Positions 49,706-59,341 of a DNA stretch of 64,000 bases are shown one piece after another. Each line of letters starts with the position of its first letter. Position 1 is the stretch's first letter. This stretch comes from Streptomyces lydicus. Lineage in GTDB: Bacteria; Actinomycetota; Actinomycetes; Streptomycetales; Streptomycetaceae. The translations under genes were made by a program, and so were the position numbers. The notes under the pieces are model-generated. The model worked only from the letters and a program-made list of their open reading frames with translations, had not been told where the DNA came from and did not search any database. The DNA is taken from assembly GCF_000717345.1 (NCBI RefSeq), contig NZ_JNZA01000036.1:62001-126000 (forward strand), read 5' to 3'.

Positions 49706-50886
49706 ACCGCGGACGCTTCCAGCTCGGCCTCGATCTTGCTCATCAGGCGCTCTTCGACGTCCGGGAGGCCGATCTGCTGGACGAGCTCGGCGAAGAAGCC
49801 GCGCACGACCAGGCGGCGGGCCTCGTCGGCCGGGATGCCGCGGGCCATCAGGTAGAAGAGCTGCTCGTCGTCGAAGCGGCCGGTCGCCGAGGCGTGGCCG
49901 GCGCCGACGATCTCGCCGGTCTCGATCTCCAGGTTGGGCACCGAGTCGACCCGCGCGCCGTCCGTGAGGACGAGGTTGCGGTTGAGCTCGTAGGTGTCCG
50001 TGCCGGTCGCCGAGGCCCGGATCAGCACGTCGCCGATCCAGACGGCGTGCGCGTCCTCGCCCTGCAGCGCGCCCTTGTAGACGACGTTGGAGCGGCAGTT
50101 GGCCGCCTCGTGGTCGACGAAGAGGCGGTGCTCGTGGTGCTGGCCCTGCTCGGTGAAGTACAGGCCGTAGAACTCGGCCTCGCCGCCGGGGCCCGCGTAG
50201 GTGACGCGCGGGTGGAGGCGGACGACGTCACCGCCGAAGGTGACGACGACGGACTTGAACGTGGCGTCCCGGCCGACCAGGGCGTTGTGCTGCCCGGCGT
50301 GGACGGCGGTGTGCTCCCAGTCCTGGACGGAGACGACGGTCAGCTTGGCGCCGTCGCCGAGGAGGTAGTCGACGTTGGCGGCGAGCACCGCGTCACCGGT
50401 GTGGTCGATGACGACCACGGCCTCGGCGAACGCGCCCAGCTCGATGACCTGGTGGCCGAAGGCGGTGCCGCCCTCACCGTGCACGGTGATCCGGATCGGC
50501 TCGGCCAGCACGGTCTCCTTGGGGACCGAGACGACCGACGCCTTCTCGAACGAGCTGTACGCCTGGGCGGCGACCCGGTCCACGGGCTTGCCGGCCTTGC
50601 CGACCCGCGGGTCGGCGCGGTCGACGAGCTCGTGGGTGACACCCTCGGGCGCGGTGATGTCGATCTTCAGGTCGGGGCCGCCGGCCACGGCGGAGCCGTC
50701 GTGCAGGCCCTTCAGCCGCGCGAGCGGGGTGAAGCGCCACTCCTCCTCGCGGCCGTGCGGCACCGGGAAGTCCGCCACGTCGTAGGACGGCGGGGCGCTC
50801 ATCCTGGTGGCGACGGTGGACTCCGCGGCCACCGCGATGGAGCCGGTGGTCGTGGAACCCGCCGGGATGTTCTGAGCCTCAGCCAT
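49702..50886 (-). CDS. sufD: SufD, Fe-S assembly scaffold subunit
   Basis: The 394-residue protein is SufD. It has SYDVADFPVPHGREEEWRFT near the start, GGEAEFYGLYFTEQGQHHEH, VDHEAANCRSNVVYKGALQG, the late IVGAGHASATGRFDDEQLFY and MARGIPADEARRLVVRGFFA. The ATG at 50886 gives MAEAQNIPAGSTTTGSIAV, which I recall as the usual Streptomyces start; a TTG at 50913 is less likely. It lies 59 bases after sufB. Confidence 0.96.
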   Translation of the reverse strand: MAEAQNIPAGSTTTGSIAVAAESTVATRMSAPPSYDVADFPVPHGREEEWRFTPLARLKGLHDGSAVAGGPDLKIDITAPEGVTHELVDRADPRVGKAGKPVDRVAAQAYSSFEKASVVSVPKETVLAEPIRITVHGEGGTAFGHQVIELGAFAEAVVVIDHTGDAVLAANVDYLLGDGAKLTVVSVQDWEHTAVHAGQHNALVGRDATFKSVVVTFGGDVVRLHPRVTYAGPGGEAEFYGLYFTEQGQHHEHRLFVDHEAANCRSNVVYKGALQGEDAHAVWIGDVLIRASATGTDTYELNRNLVLTDGARVDSVPNLEIETGEIVGAGHASATGRFDDEQLFYLMARGIPADEARRLVVRGFFAELVQQIGLPDVEERLMSKIEAELEASAV

Positions 50887-50945
50887 GGCTGTCGTCGTGC
50901 TCGCTTTCTGCAATCAGGGAGTCGGTCGCTGCTGGGGGGCCGGGG

Positions 50946-52367
50946 TCAGCCGACCGCGCCTTCCATCTGCAGCTCGATCAGCCGGTTCAGCTCCAGCGCG
51001 TACTCCATCGGCAGCTCACGGGCGATCGGCTCGACGAAGCCGCGCACGATCATCGCCATGGCCTCGTCCTCCGACAGGCCACGGGCCATCAGGTAGAAGA
51101 GCTGGTCCTCGCTGACCTTGGAGACGGTCGCCTCGTGACCCATGGAGACGTCGTCCTCGCGGACGTCGACGTAGGGGTAGGTGTCCGACCGGGAGATGGT
51201 GTCCACCAGCAGGGCGTCACACAGCACGTTGGACTTGGAGCCCGCGGCGCCCTCGCCGATCTCCACCAGACCGCGGTAGGACGTACGGCCGCCGCCGCGC
51301 GCCACCGACTTGGAGACGATGTTGGAGGAGGTGTTCGGCGCCATGTGGACCATCTTGGAGCCGGCGTCCTGGTGCTGGCCCTCGCCCGCGAAGGCGATGG
51401 ACAGGGTCTCGCCCTTGGCGTGCTCGCCCATCAGGTAGACCGCCGGGTACTTCATCGTCACCTTGGAGCCGAGGTTGCCGTCGACCCACTCCATGGTCGC
51501 GCCCTCGTAGGCGACGGCGCGCTTGGTGACCAGGTTGTAGACGTTGTTCGACCAGTTCTGGATGGTCGTGTAGCGGCAGCGGCCGCCCTTCTTGACGATG
51601 ATCTCGACGACCGCGGAGTGCAGCGAGTCCGACTTGTAGATCGGGGCGGTGCAGCCCTCGACGTAGTGGACGTAGGCGTCCTCGTCGACGATGATCAGCG
51701 TCCGCTCGAACTGGCCCATGTTCTCGGTGTTGATCCGGAAGTAGGCCTGGAGCGGGATGTCCACGTGGACACCCTTGGGGACGTAGATGAACGAGCCGCC
51801 GGACCACACCGCGGTGTTCAGCGACGCGAACTTGTTGTCGCCGACCGGGATGACCGTGCCGAAGTACTCCTGGAAGAGCTCCGGGTGCTCCTTCAGCGCG
51901 GTGTCGGTGTCCAGGAAGATGACGCCCTGCGCCTCCAGGTCCTCGCGGATCTGGTGGTAGACGACCTCGGACTCGTACTGCGCGGCGACACCGGCGACCA
52001 GGCGCTGCTTCTCCGCCTCGGGGATGCCGAGCTTGTCGTAGGTGTTCTTGATGTCCTCGGGCAGGTCCTCCCAGGAGGCGGCCTGCTGCTCGGTGGAGCG
52101 GACGAAGTACTTGATGTTGTCGAAGTCGATGCCCGACAGGTCCGAGCCCCAGTTCGGCATGGGCTTCTTGTCGAACAGCTTCAGACCCTTGAGGCGGAGC
52201 TTGAGCATCCACTCCGGCTCGTTCTTCTTCGACGAGATGTCGCGGACGACGGCCTCGGAAAGACCGCGCTTGGCGGAGGCGCCGGCCACGTCGGAGTCGG
52301 CCCAGCCGTATTCGTACTTGCCCAGGCCCTCGAGCTCAGGGTGAGCAGTCTCCGTGGGGAGCGTCAT
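50946..52367 (-). CDS. sufB: SufB, Fe-S assembly scaffold subunit
   Basis: The 473-residue protein is Suf[79 protein letters not shown] and [20 protein letters not shown] are hallmark blocks. SufB with SufC and SufD forms the scaffold where clusters are built. The ATG at 52367 has GGGAGGAACCCCGC and overlaps the sufR stop by four bases. Confidence 0.98.
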   Translation of the reverse strand: MTLPTETAHPELEGLGKYEYGWADSDVAGASAKRGLSEAVVRDISSKKNEPEWMLKLRLKGLKLFDKKPMPNWGSDLSGIDFDNIKYFVRSTEQQAASWEDLPEDIKNTYDKLGIPEAEKQRLVAGVAAQYESEVVYHQIREDLEAQGVIFLDTDTALKEHPELFQEYFGTVIPVGDNKFASLNTAVWSGGSFIYVPKGVHVDIPLQAYFRINTENMGQFERTLIIVDEDAYVHYVEGCTAPIYKSDSLHSAVVEIIVKKGGRCRYTTIQNWSNNVYNLVTKRAVAYEGATMEWVDGNLGSKVTMKYPAVYLMGEHAKGETLSIAFAGEGQHQDAGSKMVHMAPNTSSNIVSKSVARGGGRTSYRGLVEIGEGAAGSKSNVLCDALLVDTISRSDTYPYVDVREDDVSMGHEATVSKVSEDQLFYLMARGLSEDEAMAMIVRGFVEPIARELPMEYALELNRLIELQMEGAVG

Positions 52368-53221
52368 GCGGGGTTCCTCCCGGCCGTGCTTGCAGATGCT
52401 GTGGTGGTCTTGGGGTGGTGCCCACCGGTGCGGTGAGCCGCCTTGCCGGCACCGGCCTTCGGGACGAAGGTCGTGCACACCCCGTCGCCGTGGGCGATGG
52501 TGGCGAGGCGCTGTACGTGGGTCCCGAGCAGACGGGAGAAGACCTCGGTCTCCGCCTCGCACAGCTGCGGGTACTGCTCGGCGACGTGGGCGACCGGGCA
52601 GTGGTGCTGGCAGAGCTGTTCACCGAGCTGGGGGTTGGGCGCGCTGCGCGCCGTAGCAGCGTACCCGTCCGCGGTCAACGCCTTCGCCAGGGCCTCGGTC
52701 CGGGCCTCCGGCTCGGCGTTCTCGACCGCCTCGCGGTAGCCCTCGGCCTGGGCGGCGAGCCGCGCCCGCGCGAAGGCGGCGACGGCTGCCTCGCCCTTCT
52801 CGCCGCCGCCCGCGCTCTGGGCGATCCAGCGCAGGGCGTCGGAGGCGAGCTGGTCGTATGCCTGGTCGAAGGCGTCCCGGCCGCAGTCGGTCAGGGCGAA
52901 GGCCCTGGCCGGACGGCCGCGGCCACGGGCGCCGTAGACCCGCTTCTCGCGGGGCTCGACCACGCCCTCGGCGACCAGCGCGTCCAGATGACGGCGGACG
53001 GCGGCCTGGGTCAGCTCCAGGCGCAGGGCGAGCTCGGCCGCGGTGGACGGGCCGTGGTCGAGGATGGAGCGGGCGACGCGGTTGCGGGTGCCCTGCTGCT
53101 CGTCGTGCGGTGCCGGTGCGGCGGCCTGCTGGGGCCGCTCGGCACGCCCGGGCGCGGAGGCGGCCGGCCCGGCGGTCTGGTCGACCCCGGGCTCTCGCTT
53201 GTCCTCGCTCGTGTATTTCAC
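52364..53221 (-). CDS. sufR: SufR-type Fe-S-sensing repressor of the suf operon
   Basis: The 285-residue protein has an N-terminal Pro/Gln-rich tail, a winged helix (about 45-105: [40 protein letters not shown]) and a C-terminal Cys cluster: Cys204, Cys208 ([16 protein letters not shown]) and Cys221, with Cys249 ([11 protein letters not shown]) as a fourth candidate. This fits SufR, a [4Fe-4S] repressor that senses cluster status. The start is GTG 53221, which has no ribosome binding site but lies six bases after AACAAT, so the message is probably leaderless. It leads the operon sufR-B-D-Rieske-C-S-U-T. Confidence 0.93.
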   Translation of the reverse strand: MKYTSEDKREPGVDQTAGPAASAPGRAERPQQAAAPAPHDEQQGTRNRVARSILDHGPSTAAELALRLELTQAAVRRHLDALVAEGVVEPREKRVYGARGRGRPARAFALTDCGRDAFDQAYDQLASDALRWIAQSAGGGEKGEAAVAAFARARLAAQAEGYREAVENAEPEARTEALAKALTADGYAATARSAPNPQLGEQLCQHHCPVAHVAEQYPQLCEAETEVFSRLLGTHVQRLATIAHGDGVCTTFVPKAGAGKAAHRTGGHHPKTTTASASTAGRNPA

Positions 53222-53257
53222 AACGCCATTGTTGCGTAATTCGTCAAAGTGATTCAA
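53221..53257 (-). promoter_or_regulatory. sufR promoter with CAAC-N6-GTTG operator
   Basis: On the minus strand, TTGAAT (53257-53252) and AACAAT (53233-53228) are 18 bases apart and could be -35 and -10. The palindrome CAAC-N6-GTTG (53221-53234) covers the -10 and ends at the GTG start. From memory this is the operator form reported for Streptomyces SufR, so autorepression of the suf operon is likely. Confidence 0.75.
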
Positions 53258-53293
53258 GCCTCGTCCACGCCCTGGACTGGTGGCCTCTATCAC

Positions 53294-53312
53294 TTAGGTT
53301 TACCTAATTCAA
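53294..53312. promoter_or_regulatory. Candidate iron box (DmdR/IdeR site)
   Basis: TTAGGTTTACCTAATTCAA matches the iron-box consensus TTAGGTTAGSCTAACCTAA at 14 of 19 positions, including the full left half-site. It lies about 75 bases upstream of sufR and about 190 bases upstream of the ABC transporter gene, so it could serve either. Confidence 0.45.
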
Positions 53313-53503
53313 CCCCGCGCCGAAGGGCCCGAAAGGGGCCCCGACCTGCGGCGGCGCCGACCGGGACCGGACGGCCCGGCCCCGGCCCGCGGGCGGCAGG
53401 AATCCGCCGCCCCGCGCACCGCCGTACCGGTGACCCCGGGAAGCCCGCCGGCAGCCGCGCCCCCGTGGCGGGCCGCCGCCGCGCGCTTCGTAGACTTCCC
53501 GCC

Positions 53504-54489
<986 letters not shown>

Positions 54490-54493
<4 letters not shown>

Positions 54494-55284
54494 CCGCCAC
54501 CGAGACCGGTACGGCCGCCGGCACCGGCGCCTTCGCCCCGCGGCCCGGCGCCGCACCGCTGCCCCGGATGATCCGGGCCCAGGCGGCCCTGGAGACCAGG
54601 ATGCTGCTGCGCAACGGCGAGCAGCTGCTGCTGACCGTCGTCATCCCGACGCTGCTGCTGGTGCTGTTCTCCACCGTCGACATCGTCGACACCGGGGCCG
54701 GCAGCGCGGTGGACTTCCTCGCGCCGGGCATCCTCGCGCTGGCCGTGATGTCCACGGCGTTCACCGGCCAGGCCATCGCCACCGGCTTCGAGCGCCGCTA
54801 CGGCGTCCTCAAGCGGCTGGCCGCCTCACCGCTCCCCCGCTGGGGGCTGATGACCGCCAAGACCTGCTCGGTGCTGGTCACCGAGATCCTGCAGATCGCG
54901 CTGCTGACGGTGATCGCCTTCGGGCTGGGCTGGTCCCCGCGGGGCAATCCGCTCGCGGTGCTGCTGCTGCTCCTTCTGGGTACCGCGGCGTTCTCCGGTC
55001 TCGGCCTGCTGATGGCCGGCACGCTGAAAGCCGAGGCGACGCTGGCCGCCGCCAACCTGGTCTTCCTGCTGCTGCTCGTCGGCGGCGGCGTGATCGTCCC
55101 GCTGGCGAAGTTCCCCGAGGCGGCCCGGCAGGTGCTGGAGTTCCTGCCGGTCTCGGCGCTGTCGGACGGCCTGCGGACGGTCCTTCAGCACGGCGCCTCG
55201 ATGCCCTGGGCCGACCTCGGCATCCTCGCCGTATGGGCCGTGCTGGGGCTGGGCGCGGCGGCGAAGTTCTTCCGCTGGGAGTAG
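54490..55284 (+). CDS. ABC-2 type permease
   Basis: The 264-residue protein has six hydrophobic segments (LLLTVVIPTLLLVLFSTVDI, FLAPGILALAVMSTAFTGQA, ILQIALLTVIAFGLGWSPRG, LLLLLLGTAAFSGLGLLMAG, AANLVFLLLLVGGGVIVPLA, LGILAVWAVLGLGAAAKFF) and the ABC-2 coupling region FERRYGVLKRLAASPLPRWG. It overlaps the ATPase stop by four bases (ATGA) and forms a half-exporter dimer with it. Confidence 0.94.
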
Positions 55285-55346
55285 CCGGGCGCGGCTCGGC
55301 CCACCCCTCGTGAAAGTTTGCACAAGGCCCCGCCTACGATGGCTCC

Positions 55347-56351
55347 GTGCCGAATTCGCTGAATCCCCTTGAGCTGATCGCCCGCCGCTGGCAGCCGTCC
55401 GCGGCCTTCGTCCAGCGGGCCGCGCTCGCGACCGTCGTGATGGCCGTGATCATCGTCGTCACGGGCGGCGCGGTCCGGCTCAGCCAGTCCGGACTGGGCT
55501 GCTCGACCTGGCCCAAGTGCACCCCGGACAGCCTGACGCCGACCGCGGCGATGGGCATCAACGGCATCATCGAGTTCAGCAACCGCATGCTGACGGACGT
55601 GCTGTGCGTGGTCGTCGGCCTGTTCATCATCGCTGCCCGCGCCCGCCACCCGCGGCGCCGCTCGCTCACCCGGCTCGGCTGGGCACAGTTCTGGCTCGTC
55701 ATGAGCAACGCCGTCATCGGCGGCATCACGGTCCTGTCCGGCCTGAACCCGTACATCGTCGGTTCGCACTTCCTCGCGGCCACGGCGCTGCTGACGGTCG
55801 CCGTGCTGAGCTGGCGGCGGGCCTGCGAGGGCGACGAGGAGCCGCGTGACCTGGTCACCCGCCCGGTGCGGCAGCTGGCCTGGCTGCTGGTCGGGGCGAC
55901 CGGCGCGCTCACCGTCATCGGCACGGTCGTCACCGGCGCGGGCCCGCACGCGGGCGACGCGCACAAGGTCCACCGCATCCCGCTGAACTGGCAGGAGATC
56001 ACCCAGCTGCACGTCGACTTCGTCTACATCGTCGTCGGCCTGACCGTCGCCCTGTGGTTCACGCTGCGCGCCGTCAAGGCGCCGGCCGCCCCGCGCCGGA
56101 TGGTGCTGGAGTTGTTCGGCTGCCTCATGGCGCAGGGCGTCATCGGTTACGTCCAGTACTTCATGGGGCTGCCCGAACTCGTCATCGGTCTGCACATGCT
56201 GGGCTCGACCCTGGTGTGGATCTGCGCGCTGCGGCTGGCCCTGGCGCTGCGCGACCGCGGTCCGCTCCTGGAGGACGGGTCCGCCGGGGCGGCGCCCACC
56301 GGTGAGCACGAGGCGCTCGACGCTCAGGCGGTCTCAGCGCCCAGCCGGTAG
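55347..56351 (+). CDS. ctaA: Heme A synthase CtaA (COX15 family)
   Basis: The 334-residue membrane protein (GTG start) converts heme O to heme A for cytochrome aa3 oxidase. It has eight hydrophobic segments and the family motifs VTGGAVRLSQSGLGCSTWPK (with the first Cys of the pair), NGIIEFSNRMLTDVL (heme-ligand Glu-Phe-Asn-Arg), GSHFLAATALLTV (His), THEQ-equivalent ITQLHVDFVYIVVG, and GLHMLGSTLVWICALR. The end overlaps the minus-strand amidohydrolase-like gene by 28 bases. Confidence 0.95.
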   Translation: MPNSLNPLELIARRWQPSAAFVQRAALATVVMAVIIVVTGGAVRLSQSGLGCSTWPKCTPDSLTPTAAMGINGIIEFSNRMLTDVLCVVVGLFIIAARARHPRRRSLTRLGWAQFWLVMSNAVIGGITVLSGLNPYIVGSHFLAATALLTVAVLSWRRACEGDEEPRDLVTRPVRQLAWLLVGATGALTVIGTVVTGAGPHAGDAHKVHRIPLNWQEITQLHVDFVYIVVGLTVALWFTLRAVKAPAAPRRMVLELFGCLMAQGVIGYVQYFMGLPELVIGLHMLGSTLVWICALRLALALRDRGPLLEDGSAGAAPTGEHEALDAQAVSAPSR

Positions 56352-57370
56352 ACCCGGCGCGCGGTGCCGGACGCGATCATTTCGACGATCCGCCGCCCGT
56401 CCTCGGGGCCGCACACGCCCTCACCGGTCCACTCCCGTACGAGGCGCTCCATGGCGCGCAGGAAGAACCGGGCGCCGGTCACGTACAGCTCGGGCAGTCC
56501 GCGGGCGCCCGAGGAGAACAGCAGCTTGCCGAACGGCGCGTGCGGCAGGGTCTCTTCGGGGCGCGGCCCGGTGTCGGCGTAGACATGGGCGTGCGCGGCG
56601 GCGAGCTGGGCCGCGCGGCGGTGGTGCGGCGCGGCGGGCAGCAGCACGAGGTCCGAGCCCAGGCCGGTGGTGGCGCGCAGGAAGGCCGCGAGCCGCTGCG
56701 GGTCGGGGCAGTGCAGCTGGACGGGCAGGCCGGTGGCCACCGCGCTCCACAGCAGATGGCGGACGAGGGCGGGCTCGGCGAGCCGGTCCCCGGGACGCCG
56801 GGCGCGCAGCCAGCGGTCGGCGGCGCGGCGGACCTCGCCGGCCTCGGGGGCGTGGCCGTCGCAGTAGCCGGCGCCGGAGGCGAAGGCGGTGGCGTGCTGG
56901 GCCGCGGCGTAGAGGGCCTCGGCGGTGTAGCCGATGAAGGAGTCGACGCTGCCGGAGGTGTCGGCGACCTGCTCGGCGAGCGGTTCGAGCCGTACGACCT
57001 CGTGGGCGCGGGCCTCGGCGGCGGTGGCCATCTCGGTGGCCGAGGTCAGTTCGCTGGGGGTGCCGGCCTCCAGCAGGAAGGTTCCGATGCCGGAGCCGCG
57101 CAGCAGCAGCCGGCCGGCCTGGTAGGCGCCCACCTCGCGTCTGCGGGCCAGATAGCGGGCCGGCGGACAGTGCGGCTCCAGGCCGAGCAGCGGGGGGCAC
57201 CAGCGGCGTATCGCGAGACCGGTGAAGCTGTCGAAGTAGCTGGTGCCGGCGGGGGCCGGGCCGTGGGCGCCGACCGCGCCGGCCAGATGGCTCTCGAAGG
57301 AGCCGAGGCCCAGTTCGCCGTGCACCGCGCCGTGGCTGTACTGATCGACGAGCGGGGGAACGCCGTCCAT
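56324..57370 (-). CDS. Amidohydrolase-like protein with reduced metal motifs
   Basis: The 348-residue protein has the shape of an amidohydrolase-2 family member (PPLVDQYSHG at the N-terminus, FLRATTGLGSDLVLLPAAPH, ADTGPRPEETLPHAPFGKLL, FSSGARGLPELYVTGARFFL). From memory, Streptomyces relatives read QLHCGLGEP...LLHGYPYHR where this protein has QLHCPDPQR...LLPAAPHHR, so a His and a Gly-rich loop seem lost. The first HxH of the family is also absent (VDQYSHG). It may be a degenerate or altered enzyme. It lies downstream of a small gene and is separated from it by a hairpin. Confidence 0.75.
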   Translation of the reverse strand: MDGVPPLVDQYSHGAVHGELGLGSFESHLAGAVGAHGPAPAGTSYFDSFTGLAIRRWCPPLLGLEPHCPPARYLARRREVGAYQAGRLLLRGSGIGTFLLEAGTPSELTSATEMATAAEARAHEVVRLEPLAEQVADTSGSVDSFIGYTAEALYAAAQHATAFASGAGYCDGHAPEAGEVRRAADRWLRARRPGDRLAEPALVRHLLWSAVATGLPVQLHCPDPQRLAAFLRATTGLGSDLVLLPAAPHHRRAAQLAAAHAHVYADTGPRPEETLPHAPFGKLLFSSGARGLPELYVTGARFFLRAMERLVREWTGEGVCGPEDGRRIVEMIASGTARRVYRLGAETA

Positions 57371-57386
57371 CCGCCCCTCCTCGCGG

Positions 57387-57430
57387 TAAGCCCACCGGGC
57401 GTGGCCGGAGCGCCGCGCCTGGTGGGCTTA
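57387..57430. terminator. 15-bp hairpin between the small gene and the amidohydrolase-like gene
   Basis: TAAGCCCACCGGGCG (57387-57401) pairs with CGCCTGGTGGGCTTA (57416-57430) with one G-U pair and a 14-base loop. It is 78 bases past the stop of the small gene and 17 bases before the amidohydrolase start, so it may also be an attenuator. Confidence 0.75.
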
Positions 57431-57508
57431 ACGGACGAGGTGGTGGTGAGGTAGCGGGCTCGGCCCGTGGCGTGCGCCCCGGGGCGCCGCCGGGCATCCA
57501 GGGTGGCC

Positions 57509-57880
57509 TCAGCCGTTGGCCGGGCCGCCCAGCTGGAGGCCCGCCATGCGGGACCACTCGTAAGGGCCGGTGCGGACCTTGGCGGCGAGGTCGCCGTCGA
57601 AGTCGTCCTGGAGGGTGAGGCCGGCGAGGGCGGCGGCGTCCTTGGCGGCGTCGAAGCTGTCGGCGACGAGGTTGCCCCACTCGCCGTTGGCGCCGACCAG
57701 GGCGATCCGGGTGCGGCCGCGGCCGATGTGCGCGAGCTGGCCCTCGGCGCTGCCGCCGTGGGACGCCGCGAAGGCGCGGATCTGCTTGGCGAGCCGGGCC
57801 GCGTGCTTGCCCGTGCGCTTGTCGGCCTGGGTGCCGGCCGCCGCGTCGGCCGGCGTCTCCGCCTGCTGGGTGTCTGCCAT
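57509..57880 (-). CDS. Conserved small protein of unknown function (123 residues)
   Basis: The protein has an unstructured Ala/Thr-rich N-terminus (MADTQQAETPADAAAGTQAD), a basic-amphipathic helix (GKHAARLAKQIRAFAASHGG) and a globular half: EGQLAHIGRGRTRIALVGAN, GEWGNLVADSFDAAKDAAAL, AGLTLQDDFDGDLAAKVRTG and PYEWSRMAGLQLGG. The family is unnamed to me. It has its own palindrome upstream (57891-57902) and lies between ctaB and the amidohydrolase-like gene on the same strand. No catalytic motif is visible. Confidence 0.8.
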   Translation of the reverse strand: MADTQQAETPADAAAGTQADKRTGKHAARLAKQIRAFAASHGGSAEGQLAHIGRGRTRIALVGANGEWGNLVADSFDAAKDAAALAGLTLQDDFDGDLAAKVRTGPYEWSRMAGLQLGGPANG

Positions 57881-57890
57881 GACCCCATGC

Positions 57891-57902
57891 TACTCGCGAG
57901 TA
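57891..57902. promoter_or_regulatory. Perfect 12-base palindrome upstream of the small gene
   Basis: TACTCGCGAGTA is exactly self-complementary and ends 10 bases upstream of the ATG at 57880. It lies where a -10 or operator would be. Its binding protein is unknown. Confidence 0.5.
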
Positions 57903-57913
57903 CAGCTCTTTGC

Positions 57914-57927
57914 GGGGGTGATCCCCC
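57914..57927 (-). terminator. Short GGGGG/CCCCC hairpin after ctaB
   Basis: GGGGG (57914-57918) and CCCCC (57923-57927) flank TGAT; on the minus strand it follows the ctaB stop by eight bases and is followed by CGCAAAG. The stem is short; termination is plausible. Confidence 0.45.
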
Positions 57928-57934
57928 ACACCCT

Positions 57935-58885
57935 CTAGCGAAGGAAGGGATCCACGGCCACCGCGACGAACAGCAGGGAGACGTAGGTGATGGACCAGTG
58001 GAACAGCCGCATCTCCTTGAGCTTCGGACCGGTGATGCCGGCCTTGGCCCGGGACTGCAGGCCGTGCGCCTCCTTGAGCCAGAAGGCGCCGCAGGCGAGC
58101 GCCACGGCCGTGTAGAACCAGCCGGTGTAGCCCAGCGGCTGGAGCAGCAGCGAGACGGCGACCATCACCCAGCTGTAGGCGACGATCTGGCGCGCCACGG
58201 CCTTGTTGCCGGCGAGCACGGGCAGCATCGGCACGCCGACCCGCTCGTAGTCGTCCTTGGCCTTCATCGACAGCGGCCAGTAGTGCGGCGGCGTCCAGAA
58301 GAAGATGACGAGGAAGAGGACGACCGCGGCCCAGGAGACCGTGTTCGTCACCGCCGACCAGCCGATGAAGACCGGCATGCAGCCCGCGATGCCGCCCCAG
58401 ACGATGTTCTGGGAGGTGCGCCGCTTGAGGATCATCGTGTAAACGACGACGTAGAAAAGCAGCGCCCCGAGCGACAGCATCGCCGACAGCGGATTGACGA
58501 GGAACCAGAACCAGGCGGTGGAAACGACCGCGAGGGCGGTCGCGAAGACCAGGCACTCGCGCGGCGAGACCATGCCGGTCACCAGCGGGCGCTGCGAGGT
58601 GCGGTCCATCAGGGCGTCGATGTCGCGGTCGATGTACATGTTGAAGGCGGCCGCGCCACCGGCGGAGAGGTAACCGCCGACGCAGGTCGCGAGCACGAGC
58701 CACAGGTCCGGGACACCGCCGGCCGCCAGGAACATCACCGGGATCGTGGTCATCAGCAGCAGCTCGATGACACGCGGCTTGGTGAGCGCCACGAACGCCT
58801 TGACACGGGCCCCGAACGGACGGTGACCTGGACCCCCGTGGCTCTCGGAGAGCGCCCCCACAGGACGGGATTCGACGGCCGTCAC
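57935..58885 (-). CDS. ctaB: Protoheme IX farnesyltransferase CtaB
   Basis: The 316-residue UbiA-family enzyme makes heme O by adding a farnesyl group to protoheme. It has [20 protein letters not shown], the Mg-diphosphate motif [20 protein letters not shown] (ND..D-type), the second motif [16 protein letters not shown] and about eight membrane segments. The GTG at 58885 ([10 protein letters not shown]) matches the start I recall from S. coelicolor; an ATG at 58990 adds an unconserved stretch. With CtaA it supplies heme A. It is divergent from tkt. Confidence 0.96.
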   Translation of the reverse strand: MTAVESRPVGALSESHGGPGHRPFGARVKAFVALTKPRVIELLLMTTIPVMFLAAGGVPDLWLVLATCVGGYLSAGGAAAFNMYIDRDIDALMDRTSQRPLVTGMVSPRECLVFATALAVVSTAWFWFLVNPLSAMLSLGALLFYVVVYTMILKRRTSQNIVWGGIAGCMPVFIGWSAVTNTVSWAAVVLFLVIFFWTPPHYWPLSMKAKDDYERVGVPMLPVLAGNKAVARQIVAYSWVMVAVSLLLQPLGYTGWFYTAVALACGAFWLKEAHGLQSRAKAGITGPKLKEMRLFHWSITYVSLLFVAVAVDPFLR

Positions 58886-59341
58886 GCACACCCCTGGAAG
58901 TAACATCGGCGGCGCCGCCGCCGAAGAGATAAGGCCAGCAAGCCCTTCCGGCCGTGGAGAACCGGTGACGACTTGCGCGTACCACGCCACTTTAGACGTT
59001 GGCCATACGACGGTCTTCGCGGGGGTGTGGTCGTGTTGGGGCCCGGGCCGGGTGCCGGCGCCGCCGGGTTTCCCCGGGTGTTCGCACGCCGTTCAGGAGG
59101 CGAGCGTGACCACCGCCCGGCAGTCTGGTCGTATGGCCGACGCAGCCGGGTCGGGAATACCGGAACGCCCGATTTGGTTGCCCAAAGCAACGAACAGCGC
59201 CATCGCCACCGCACCGATTGAGCGTCGAAAACACCGACTGAGCGTCGAAAAGGCGCGCGTTGCTGCGGGGGTAGGCTCGACACCGCCTGGCGGACATACC
59301 GTCCGCGGCATTCGACATGTGGAGAGGAGCCCTGACTCAGG
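58886..59341. other. Divergent promoter region of ctaB and tkt
   Basis: No gene is seen in these 456 bases. The left part should hold the ctaB promoter. The right part includes two 19-base repeats (59213-59251) and the ribosome binding site GAGAGGAGCC before tkt at about 59322-59331. The sequence around 59165-59260 is less G+C-rich. Confidence 0.6.
59213..59251. promoter_or_regulatory. Two 19-base direct repeats with 20-base period upstream of tkt
   Basis: ACCGATTGAGCGTCGAAAA (59213-59231) and ACCGACTGAGCGTCGAAAA (59233-59251) differ at one base. Spacing of exactly 20 bases, about two helical turns, would place two bound proteins on the same face. They end 90 bases before the tkt start. No known Streptomyces regulator motif was recognised. 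Confidence 0.6.

Noticed and set aside
53294..53307. TTAGGT-TT-ACCTAA as a 14-base dyad of an unknown regulator
   Set aside because: The half-site spacing differs from a canonical iron box, but the longer 19-base alignment fits the iron-box consensus better, so it was reported as that instead.
57935..58990. ATG at 58990 as the ctaB start
   Set aside because: The extra residues are not like CtaB N-termini, while GTG 58885 begins the conserved sequence.
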